Below are positions 57,585-64,000 of a stretch of 64,000 nt of DNA, in pieces. Position 1 is the first letter of the stretch. Each line of letters begins with the position of its first letter. The DNA comes from Coralliovum pocilloporae (GTDB taxonomy: Bacteria; Pseudomonadota; Alphaproteobacteria; Rhizobiales; Cohaesibacteraceae), in contig NZ_CP132542.1 in the NCBI RefSeq assembly GCF_030845175.1, positions 1,048,501-1,112,500 on the forward strand, given 5' to 3'. The notes beneath the pieces are model-generated. The model saw only the letters and a program-made list of their open reading frames with translations. It was not told the origin of the DNA and ran no database searches. Position numbers and translations under genes: made by a program.

Positions 57585-58427
57585 TCAGGTCCACCACAAA
57601 ACGAGATCTGGGCGGCTGAAACCTATAAAACAGTGAAGTAGAAGCCTTGGCTCACCTGATGAGTTCGTTTGTTTCGTGACACCGTGAACATATCCGCCAT
57701 CGATAAGGGCAATATCTCCAGTGCGCAGCCTGAAGTCATAGCTCTCATAGTCTTCTAGGGTTTCAACCTGATAAGGGTATCCAGACTTTTCGACCCCTAG
57801 AGCTTGGCGTTCTGCGATACCTGGTTTGAAATTCCAAAGACGTAAATCGCCGCCTTCAATTGGGGCATTGGCATAGAAATTTACAGCAATGACATTGTGA
57901 TTTGATACCGTTTGAAAATCAAAACCAGAACCAGCCCATAGAACTTGAGCAAGATCATCGTGAGGTGCAAGTGAGTAGTCACCTTCCCCAGTCCAAGCCA
58001 GAGCTCGGCAGTAGTTTGAAGTGCCAAACACTGATCGCGACCGTTCGAGCTTGATATCATGCGTAGAAAGGACATGCCTCAACCAAAAGAAAAATGAACG
58101 AACGGGGTCCATCTGGTCGCCTAATAGAGCATCAATATCCGCCGCACTCGATGCGCATTCTTGATAGTATTCACTTGGTTCTTTGAGAAAGTGTGACGAC
58201 CCAAGATAGGAACCCGCAACACCGTCTTTTCGTTCCTTACGACCCGGATTCACCATGTAGTTATTCGTGATCGTGTTTCCGACTTTCTCCGAAAATGCCC
58301 CGGAAATATGCAGCCCAGCTCTTTGGCCTCTTAGCAGCGCAAGTACTTCATGCTCATTGATAACGCCCTGGGACTGAGCGACAGACAGTGAAGGGCAAAT
58401 TCCCTCTGATTTCTGTGAGCTACGCAT
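57585..58427 (-). CDS. 2-oxoglutarate/Fe(II)-dependent oxygenase
   Basis: The 280-residue protein has a double-stranded beta-helix with H156 and D158 in LAPHDDLAQ, H248 in GGYVHGV and R261 in GEPRLLLH, the expected 2-His-1-carboxylate set plus the 2-oxoglutarate arginine. GGDLRLWNF also fits this fold. Its family is less clear than the other oxygenase of the cluster and the reaction could be hydroxylation, desaturation or C-N cleavage. Its ATG (58427) overlaps the aminotransferase stop. Confidence 0.75.
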   Translation of the reverse strand: MRSSQKSEGICPSLSVAQSQGVINEHEVLALLRGQRAGLHISGAFSEKVGNTITNNYMVNPGRKERKDGVAGSYLGSSHFLKEPSEYYQECASSAADIDALLGDQMDPVRSFFFWLRHVLSTHDIKLERSRSVFGTSNYCRALAWTGEGDYSLAPHDDLAQVLWAGSGFDFQTVSNHNVIAVNFYANAPIEGGDLRLWNFKPGIAERQALGVEKSGYPYQVETLEDYESYDFRLRTGDIALIDGGYVHGVTKQTNSSGEPRLLLHCFIGFSRPDLVLWWT

Positions 58428-59676
58428 AATTGTGTTCCTCTATACTTGAATTCAAAATGTTCAAACCAATTTCCATTTCCTCGTCAGAAATGTTGATAGG
58501 GGGAACCAGCTTCAAAACGTCCCGGTCTGCACCGGAGGTCTCGATTATCAAACCACCAGAAAAAGCCGAATTGTGAATCTTCTGAGCAATATCGCGATCT
58601 TTACACTTTAACCCGACCATCAAACCACGGCCCCGTTTGTCAGTAATAATTGACTTGTGAACTGAACAAACTTCATCGGCAAAGGCTTGCAGCTTTCTCC
58701 GATTGTTCCGTGCACTGGCCAAGAAGTCACTGTCCTTCCAAAGCTTGGCAGCCGCTGCGGATGATATAAATGCTAGGTTGCTACCGCGAAAAGTACCGCT
58801 ATGTTCTCCCGGCTTCCAAAAATCGATATCCGGGCTTATTAAGACAATTGAAAATGGAAAACCGGCACCACTAAGCGATTTAGAGAGTGTAATTATATCA
58901 GGCTTGATATCTGCCTCTTCAAAGCTGAAGTAATCTCCGGTACGACCACAGCCAGCTTGAATGTCATCAACAATGAGTAAAATATTGTGGTCATCACAAA
59001 TCTTTCGAATACCACGCAACCAATCCTTAGAAGCAGCAAACATACCTCCCTCAGCTTGAATAGTTTCGAGAATTATTGCTGCTGGCTTTTCAACACCACT
59101 TCCTTCGTTACTCAGGAGCGCATTAATGTATTCTAAACTATTAACACTTTCGTTTGGAAAAGAGTCATACGGCACCCGCACGACGTCATGACGCGCTACC
59201 CCGCCCAATTTGCTAGTAGAAGCAGATCCAGAAACTGATAGGGAGCCAAGACTCATACCATGAAATGCATTTGAGAATGCAAAGACACTGCTACGCCCGG
59301 TCACTTTCCGAGCAAGCGCTAAGGCCGCTTCATTTGCATTAGTTCCCGTTGGGCCTGGGAACTGAATCTTATAATCCATACCACGAGGTTCAAGAATGTA
59401 TTCATTGAATGTTTGGAGGAAGCTACGCTTGGCAGTCGTATACATATCCAGCGACATTTGGATGTTACCATCTCGGAGATAATCAATGCTTGGTGCTAGA
59501 ATTTTCGGATGGTTGTGGCCATAATTCATTGCACCAGAGCCAATCAGAAAATCAATATAGCGGGTTCCATTCTCGTCCCAGATTGACGCACCGTCGGCGC
59601 GTGAAAACACCGCCCCATAAACAGGGCCATACCTACAAACATTGGATTCTCTATTCTGAAACTCCCTAATATCCAT
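58420..59676 (-). CDS. Diaminobutyrate--2-oxoglutarate aminotransferase (EctB-like)
   Basis: The 418-residue class III aminotransferase carries EctB/DABA-aminotransferase signatures: NYGHNHP, FPGPTGTNANEAALALARKV, AFHGMSLGSLS, VDDIQAGCGRTG, TLSKSLSGAGFP with the PLP lysine, and WKPGEHSGTFRGSN. Known members make L-2,4-diaminobutyrate from aspartate semialdehyde and glutamate. No ectA or ectC is present, so ectoine is not the goal. Diaminobutyrate would be the substrate for the N-hydroxylase of this cluster. It follows the synthetase-like gene by 25 bases. Confidence 0.88.
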   Translation of the reverse strand: MDIREFQNRESNVCRYGPVYGAVFSRADGASIWDENGTRYIDFLIGSGAMNYGHNHPKILAPSIDYLRDGNIQMSLDMYTTAKRSFLQTFNEYILEPRGMDYKIQFPGPTGTNANEAALALARKVTGRSSVFAFSNAFHGMSLGSLSVSGSASTSKLGGVARHDVVRVPYDSFPNESVNSLEYINALLSNEGSGVEKPAAIILETIQAEGGMFAASKDWLRGIRKICDDHNILLIVDDIQAGCGRTGDYFSFEEADIKPDIITLSKSLSGAGFPFSIVLISPDIDFWKPGEHSGTFRGSNLAFISSAAAAKLWKDSDFLASARNNRRKLQAFADEVCSVHKSIITDKRGRGLMVGLKCKDRDIAQKIHNSAFSGGLIIETSGADRDVLKLVPPINISDEEMEIGLNILNSSIEEHNYA

Positions 59677-59701
59677 CAGCTCTTCCTATCAAATTTTGGT
59701 A

Positions 59702-61207
59702 TTATCTCTTCCAACTAAGTGCGGTCGGGTCCTTTGCAGCAAGCTTTGCCCCCAAGGTCGGGCAAAGGGGCTGAATTGCCTCACCAATTTTCAAAAGGCT
59801 GAAATTTACTATGCATTGAGAACTCTCAGTTCCTTTTGGACGAACAGCTCTCTCAGCAGCCCATTGCAAAGACCGTTCAAAGGTCTCAGCAACATGGCGC
59901 AGCTCAAACTGCTCCAATTGGTAGCCCTGCACCATATGAGTGCATACATTGTCAATTGCCCGTCGAGTCGCTGGTGAAGGCGAAGCTACACAATTGCGAA
60001 CATCACGAGTTACCTCGGACAACAGCCCATACATAACTTCCAGAGGTGCTATGATTTGGGTTTGTACCCAATTCTCAAAATCGTTTTGAGAAAAACTGGT
60101 GATTTGGCAACTCGGGTTTGTTCTGGCCAAATAGAGTCGAACAAAATCTATGTCATACTTTGCCGATATATCCTTTGCCCAAATCAAATGATCTTTGCTG
60201 GTTGAAAATTTGCTTCCATCCAACTCGTAGAATTCATTGGTCACGAGAGCTGCAGGAAGTGGAAATTTCTCACCCATCGCAAAGGCTATGGATGGATGCA
60301 CAATACCGTAGAAATAGGAGTTATCGAATCCAAGGAACTGAACCAATCGACTGCCCGATGGGCTGGTATTCAATCTGCCCACAACATCTTCAAAGCGTGT
60401 CGATCTCTGGCTACCCCGCTCCAGCGCGTAAATCTGCCCAGCATAAATCTCACCCCATGGATTGAGGACTTGACCCTCCGCACCGGGAAATGGTGCAGGA
60501 ATACCCCAGGTAGACGGAAAAGTAAGTGGAAAGTCGGCAAGTGGTTTCGATAATAATTGCCTCATCAGCCTGTCTAAACTTGGCCGACTATGAACTTCAT
60601 TATACAATAAGTTTGCGAGTTGAGAGCGGTACCTTTCCAATTCAAGGCAGTAAATTTCCATCTCAGCTTCGATGGGGGCCTTTCCAAGACTAGACTTAGA
60701 TGATGGTGTTACTAAGCTACTAGGGAGGTTGGGATGCCCACATGTCTCACATATACCACCAGCTGTTACTGCAAGACAGGTGGGGCAACTACCGCTCACG
60801 TTAGCCTCAAATAGCGCTACATTTGTTTCCGGGCAAAGCAGTACGGGAATGCTCTTTCGGGCAACTGCGCCTGTCTCAAATAGCGCCGTGAAAAAGTCTT
60901 GAATGAAGACAATATAATCATCAGCCTGCCGGACGAGTGCTGGTCGCAAATTACAACTCGCCATAGTCTCAAGCATACTCCTAAAAGCGGAATCAATTAG
61001 GGATGCGGGTGTAATCCCGCGCTCCAGAGCTTTCGATTGGACGTAGCTTTGATTGTCATCCGTAACAAAATGATACGACGGCGTGCGACCGGCGAGCTCT
61101 TCTGATCGAAAAAATACATCTGCCGCCAAGTACGGCCCTGCAAGATGTCCTACGTGGAGATCACCATTAGGCGTTGGGGGAGGCGTGGTAATTTGGCGCT
61201 GCAACAA
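59702..61207 (-). CDS. Methionyl-tRNA-synthetase-like enzyme, candidate hydrazine-synthetase component
   Basis: The 501-residue protein is a class I synthetase of the MetRS type. HVGH (residues 18-21) in PNGDLHVGHLAG is the HIGH motif, KFSTS (333-337) the KMSKS equivalent, and C141/C144 with C153/C156 form a zinc knuckle. The C-terminal helical part is short and diverged. TTG at 61207 has AAGGGG about nine bases upstream. A housekeeping MetRS would not be expected in this setting. In the s56-p1 pathway a MetRS-like domain (Spb40) activates an amino acid and esterifies it onto an N-hydroxylated amino acid, and a cupin then forms the N-N bond. The divergent monooxygenase and cupin genes match that set. 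Confidence 0.85.
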   Translation of the reverse strand: MLQRQITTPPPTPNGDLHVGHLAGPYLAADVFFRSEELAGRTPSYHFVTDDNQSYVQSKALERGITPASLIDSAFRSMLETMASCNLRPALVRQADDYIVFIQDFFTALFETGAVARKSIPVLLCPETNVALFEANVSGSCPTCLAVTAGGICETCGHPNLPSSLVTPSSKSSLGKAPIEAEMEIYCLELERYRSQLANLLYNEVHSRPSLDRLMRQLLSKPLADFPLTFPSTWGIPAPFPGAEGQVLNPWGEIYAGQIYALERGSQRSTRFEDVVGRLNTSPSGSRLVQFLGFDNSYFYGIVHPSIAFAMGEKFPLPAALVTNEFYELDGSKFSTSKDHLIWAKDISAKYDIDFVRLYLARTNPSCQITSFSQNDFENWVQTQIIAPLEVMYGLLSEVTRDVRNCVASPSPATRRAIDNVCTHMVQGYQLEQFELRHVAETFERSLQWAAERAVRPKGTESSQCIVNFSLLKIGEAIQPLCPTLGAKLAAKDPTALSWKR

Positions 61208-61458
61208 AACGAATACCCCTTACTAGAGTAACAATTATGAGTACTATAAGTAGCAATTATCAACTTAATTTAGATTCAATTTATAACACATCATATAGAT
61301 GATCCATTCAACCGATTGATTTATATGTATTTTTTTGTTTTTTTAAAATTTAAGCTATTTGGCATTTCCCTCTTTACGGGAATTCGTAATCGAGTCATAA
61401 CAAAACTACCATAGGTTTTAAAGAGAAAATTTTCTATCTCATGCAAAAGAGGTGCGCG
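61208..61458. promoter_or_regulatory. AT-rich divergent promoter region of the biosynthetic cluster
   Basis: About 250 bases separate the MetRS-like gene (minus) from the N-hydroxylase gene (plus). The stretch is strongly AT-rich with runs of T (61327-61350) and must hold both promoters. AAGAGGTG at 61446-61453 is the ribosome-binding site for ATG 61459. No defined operator can be named. Confidence 0.5.
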
Positions 61459-62766
61459 ATGACAAAGGAGTTTGACCTAATTGGCGTTGGTTTTGGGCCC
61501 GCAAACATAGGTCTCGCTGTTGCACTCGAAGAGTTTAAATGGGAGGGATCACTACTCTTCTTAGAAGCAAACTCAGGTCCGACCTGGCAGCCCGGAATGC
61601 TTCTTGATGGAACTGATATTCAGCACAATCCACTTCGGGATTTTGCCACTCTGCGTAACCCTTCCAGTAAATATGGGTTCCTGCAATTCTTGAAGGAACA
61701 TGACCGACTATACGAGTTTCTGAATCTGCATATGCCCTACCCACTTAGGAAGGAGTATGCCGCTTACGTGAGATGGGTAGCCGAACAATTCTCAAATTTC
61801 GTCCGCTACTCTACCAAAGTAATCGACTTGCGGTTTGAGACAGGCGGTACAATTGCCGTCAAAGCGTCAGATGGCAGCACATTTTATACGAACAGCTTAT
61901 CCTTAGCACCGGGGCGCTCGCATGCCATACCAGCCGCATTCAACGGGCTCAATTCCAAACGTGCTGTTCACTTTTCAAAGTATAACGAAGCAATCCAAAT
62001 GCTAGACCCTTTTGAGCCTGGAACAATTGCTGTCATCGGAGCAAGCCAAAGTGCTGCTGAAATAATATTGGATATTTCAAAGCGATTTCCAGAACATAAG
62101 CTTGTGAATTTTCAACGCAATCAAGGCTATAGACTGAAGGACACCAGTCCTTTCACAGAGGGGATGTTCTTTCCGAGTTTCACCGACCAATACTACAACC
62201 TTCCAGATCATCTAAAGGATAAATTAATTCAATCTCTGTGGACAAGTCAGTATTCGGCTGCCGACAGTGACGTAATTACTAAAATACACAACAGAGTCTA
62301 CGAACAACGCCTTGACAATCGCCAACGTTTATTCATCTCAAACTTCACTGAAGTTAGTTCGGCCACGGTCGCAACCAATGGAAAGATAGATTTATCAATT
62401 ACTGCGCTTGAAACAGGTGAAATCTCAAACCAACAGTTTGACCTTGTAGTTTTCGCAACAGGATTCAAGAATTTTGGCCCGCACGAAACACAGGAACCAT
62501 ACCACCCTCTTATGGAAAATTTGATGTCATTCGCGACAACCGATGACAACGGATGTGCGAATATCACCCGTGATTATAGATTGCAGCTAAGGAAAGCGTA
62601 TGCCGGTTATTCCGACGTCTTTCTGAATGGCCTATGTGAATCATCACATGGGTTCGGTGATGCAGGTTCTTTCAGTCTTTTATCCGATCGCGCCGATAAG
62701 ATTAGCAAACGAATTATTGAATGTACTAAGGAAAGAAAACCTCGCCTAGTTGGAGAAAGCAAATGA
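61459..62766 (+). CDS. N-hydroxylating flavin monooxygenase (ornithine/lysine N-monooxygenase family)
   Basis: ATG at 61459 is preferred because AAGAGGTG precedes it; 435 residues result, the SidA/IucD/PvdA size. FAD-binding GVGFGPANIG is at residues about 9-18, the NADPH motif IGASQSAAE near 193, and the C-terminal FATGF is present. The substrate-region motif reads HNPLRDFATLRNP where lysine/ornithine enzymes usually have LKDL...R.P, so a different diamine is plausible. With a diaminobutyrate aminotransferase in the cluster, N4-hydroxylation of diaminobutyrate is the best guess. The equivalent enzyme in the hydrazine precedent is Spb38. It overlaps the cupin gene by ATGA. Confidence 0.88.
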   Translation: MTKEFDLIGVGFGPANIGLAVALEEFKWEGSLLFLEANSGPTWQPGMLLDGTDIQHNPLRDFATLRNPSSKYGFLQFLKEHDRLYEFLNLHMPYPLRKEYAAYVRWVAEQFSNFVRYSTKVIDLRFETGGTIAVKASDGSTFYTNSLSLAPGRSHAIPAAFNGLNSKRAVHFSKYNEAIQMLDPFEPGTIAVIGASQSAAEIILDISKRFPEHKLVNFQRNQGYRLKDTSPFTEGMFFPSFTDQYYNLPDHLKDKLIQSLWTSQYSAADSDVITKIHNRVYEQRLDNRQRLFISNFTEVSSATVATNGKIDLSITALETGEISNQQFDLVVFATGFKNFGPHETQEPYHPLMENLMSFATTDDNGCANITRDYRLQLRKAYAGYSDVFLNGLCESSHGFGDAGSFSLLSDRADKISKRIIECTKERKPRLVGESK

Positions 62767-63140
62767 TGCATGGGAGTGCAAAAAATCAATTCGTAAAATC
62801 AGTTCAAAACACAGCCCCTTCGCATGAATACAACTGCAAGCTCTGGCGGTTGTTTCCATGGTTAAACAGAATTGAAACACTGAAAGAAATTAACGGCTTT
62901 GGCGCGATCTGGGTTCAACTTGACCCAGACCATCATGTAGAAGCTCATCAGCATGATGAAGAGGAGGCTTTCATTGTCATCCAAGGCAACGCAACTCTAA
63001 CAATCGAGGATAATATATTTGAAATCCATCCGAAGGATGTTGTTCATATCCCGAGAAATGCCATGCATCAGCTATCTAACCACTCTAAGGTCGAACCATT
63101 TATTATGATTGATCTATATTGGGACCAGGGGTCACAATAG
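62763..63140 (+). CDS. Small cupin protein, candidate N-N bond-forming partner
   Basis: The 125-residue single-domain cupin shows both motifs: H62, H64 and E68 in AHQHDEEEAF with a following G75, and H102 in IPRNAMHQLSN. These four are the usual metal ligands. It overlaps the N-hydroxylase gene by four bases and is therefore made together with it. In the hydrazine-forming system described for s56-p1, a cupin domain fused to a MetRS-like domain rearranges an O-aminoacyl hydroxylamine into an N-N bond. Here the cupin is a separate protein. A sugar isomerase or dioxygenase role is less likely from context. Confidence 0.8.
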   Translation: MMHGSAKNQFVKSVQNTAPSHEYNCKLWRLFPWLNRIETLKEINGFGAIWVQLDPDHHVEAHQHDEEEAFIVIQGNATLTIEDNIFEIHPKDVVHIPRNAMHQLSNHSKVEPFIMIDLYWDQGSQ

Positions 63141-63251
63141 GTTGTGATCAGCATCATCAAGGGCGCCGTGCTACGAGTCCAAAAAGGAGGCAAATACCTA
63201 GGGTCGTTTCCTCGGCCAATCAGCATTGGAGATTTAGCCCAAGCTTCGATC

Positions 63252-63400
63252 TCATAACCAACAGCAGACGATAGCCGCGTTTAAGAAAGCTGAGAAGTGT
63301 ATCTTTACGTTGCTATCATACCGTGTTGCAATGCGCCTCTATTTCTTCGCCTCCCAAACATCCGTTCGATGACATTACGTTGCTTTTTTGCCCGGCTGGT
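63252..63400 (-). pseudogene. C-terminal remnant of IS5-type transposase
   Basis: On the minus strand, the frame beginning near 63400 reads RNVIERMFGRRRN, and after a frameshift the next frame reads RIATRYDSNVKIHFSAF and ends with CCWL and a TGA at 63252-63254. Both match the tail of IS5-family transposases (R..IER.FGRLK..RRIATRYDK). The N-terminal part and the ends of the element are gone. It lies about 110 bases from the cupin stop and marks the right edge of the AT-rich cluster as a site of past transposition. Confidence 0.7.
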
Positions 63401-63452
63401 TCTTTGCTTTTTTGCTTGTGTTCAAGTTTTATCATCTACGGTTTTGTGCGTT

Positions 63453-63485
63453 TTACGAGGGTCTTCATCTTACTGTTCTTGCGTT
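63453..63485. repeat. Degenerate direct repeat, first copy (33 bases)
   Basis: This stretch, beginning TTACGAGGGTCTTCATC, recurs at 63746-63778 with three mismatches, 293 bases away in the same orientation. Each copy is followed by a stem-loop. It indicates an old, decayed duplication of the sequence next to tRNA-fMet. Reading frames across this low-complexity, T-rich region are not convincing genes. Confidence 0.7.
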
Positions 63486-63638
63486 TTGGATCACAAAAAC
63501 CCCCGCTGGTTGGTAGCGGCTTTTGTTTTGGGGTGTATAGTCTTTGCTTGTGGTTTTGGTCCTTATCCGCTTCTGGAGGACTTTTTCCTTATATAGCTGT
63601 CATCTAAAACGCCAACGCCCCCGCTTTGTAGCGAGGGT

Positions 63639-63668
63639 TTTGATGATTTGGTTTTGGGGACAGGATTT
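63639..63668. repeat. Degenerate copy of the tRNA-fMet 3' end and flank (30 bases)
   Basis: The 30 bases match 63812-63841, which cover the end of the terminator stem and the last 20 bases of tRNA-fMet (minus strand), with two mismatches. The copy begins TTTGATGATTTGG and reads GGGGACAGG near its end. A partial tRNA 3' end duplication is what integration into a tRNA or unequal recombination between rRNA operons would leave. Confidence 0.65.
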
Positions 63669-63745
63669 TTCGTTCGCGTTGCTCCGCTGCGCCTTCGCAC
63701 TTCGTGCTTGTCGTGAACCTTGGTAATCCGCGCTTTTTGCGCGTC

Positions 63746-63778
63746 TTACGAGGCTCTTCATCTTACTGTTCCTGCATT
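63746..63778. repeat. Degenerate direct repeat, second copy (33 bases)
   Basis: This stretch, beginning TTACGAGGCTCTTCATC, is the partner of 63453-63485 (three mismatches). It lies directly before the terminator hairpin of tRNA-fMet and is probably the original copy. Confidence 0.7.
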
Positions 63779-63781
63779 CAG

Positions 63782-63821
63782 AATCATCAAAGCCCGGCAC
63801 GATGGCCGGGCTTTGATGATT
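63782..63821 (-). terminator. Perfect 17-base hairpin ending the tRNA-fMet transcript
   Basis: AATCATCAAAGCCCGGC (63782-63798) is the exact reverse complement of 63805-63821, with a six-base loop. It begins right at the 3' end of tRNA-fMet on the minus strand. A U-run is lacking, so it may act as a processing or pause structure as well as a terminator. Confidence 0.7.
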
Positions 63822-63898
<77 letters not shown>

Positions 63899-63912
63899 TT
63901 TGTCTTTTTGCT

Positions 63913-63961
63913 GCATCAGTTTTGTTTTTTCCGGGTATTTTGTCGAACCCGGTTCTGATGC
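63913..63961. repeat. Nested hairpin upstream of tRNA-fMet
   Basis: GCATCAG (63913-63919) pairs with CTGATGC (63955-63961), and inside it CCGGGT (63931-63936) pairs with ACCCGG (63947-63952). It lies between tRNA-fMet and whatever precedes it outside the window and may be an RNA-processing structure in an rRNA operon spacer. Confidence 0.5.
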
Positions 63962-64000
63962 TTTGGCCATCCTTGCTTTGCTTCGGTTGGCCGGGGCTGC

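Noticed and set aside
58420..59676. Ectoine biosynthesis from the EctB-like gene
   Set aside because: ectA, ectC and ectD homologues are absent; the two oxygenases nearby are not of the ectoine hydroxylase type by their motifs.
61459..62766. Hydroxamate siderophore biosynthesis, because an N-monooxygenase lies near heme-uptake genes
   Set aside because: No acyltransferase, NRPS or IucA/IucC-type synthetase is present. The MetRS-like enzyme and cupin fit a hydrazine pathway better. The heme operon is separated by a composition change and mobile-element debris.
63297..63726. Open frames in the T-rich region before tRNA-fMet
   Set aside because: They overlap each other, have low-complexity F/C/L-rich translations, and cover decayed repeats and a transposase remnant.

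Overview
The window reads as the chromosome of a free-living, probably marine or soil alphaproteobacterium. It uses the standard bacterial code with moderately high GC. It carries a hut histidine-degradation cluster with the HutF/HutG branch, a hemP-hmuSTUV heme operon, periplasmic glucan genes and an alphaproteobacterial-type initiator tRNA. The order cannot be fixed from this sequence alone. Genes are tightly packed, with many ATGA start/stop overlaps.

Left part (1-8.9 kb): a 5'-truncated FAD/NAD disulfide reductase, an orphan sensor kinase and tRNA-Arg(ACG). Next to the tRNA is a small decayed island holding a C-terminal scrap of a D12-class DNA adenine methylase and an unknown 322-residue protein. 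An autotransporter with two Ig-like repeats follows; it is broken by one in-frame TGA at the passenger/barrel junction. An AraC regulator closes this part.

8.9-16.7 kb: a minus-strand operon with a DeoR-type repressor, a dimethylglycine/sarcosine-dehydrogenase-like flavoprotein and a three-gene ABC importer of the 2-aminoethylphosphonate (AepX/PhnS2) type. 16.8-29.1 kb: DUF547 protein, GT-C and GT2 glycosyltransferases, LpqC-like esterase, DUF302 and YeeE/YedE pair, a TTC38-like protein, and opgC-opgG/D-opgH for periplasmic glucans. 29.2-37.7 kb: a redox gene group with two c-type cytochromes, a Rieske-glutamate-synthase-FMN fusion, a DUF3179 protein, a ferric-reductase-like membrane protein with its own Rieske domain, and four poorly known membrane or small proteins. 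It ends with a cNMP-binding patatin.

37.7-45.3 kb: hutU-hutG-hutH-hutI on the minus strand, divergent hutF, then hutC. 45.4-55.0 kb: a heme-uptake locus, with receptor, unknown exported protein, exbB, two exbD and tonB on the minus strand, and hemP-hmuS-hmuT-hmuU-hmuV on the plus strand. Two palindromes sit in the shared promoter region.

55.4-63.1 kb: the most interesting region, visibly AT-richer than its surroundings and bounded by transposase debris and tRNA-fMet. It holds a methionyl-tRNA-synthetase-like enzyme, an N-hydroxylating flavin monooxygenase and a stand-alone cupin. These are the three parts known to build N-N bonds in hydrazine-containing natural products (Spb38/Spb40 precedent). 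With them are an EctB-like 2,4-diaminobutyrate aminotransferase, two 2-oxoglutarate/Fe(II) oxygenases, a methyltransferase and a LysE-type exporter. I propose a biosynthetic cluster for a small hydrazine-type amino acid derivative built on N-hydroxy-diaminobutyrate. The product is unknown. The window ends in degenerate repeats around tRNA-fMet, probably the tail of an rRNA operon.
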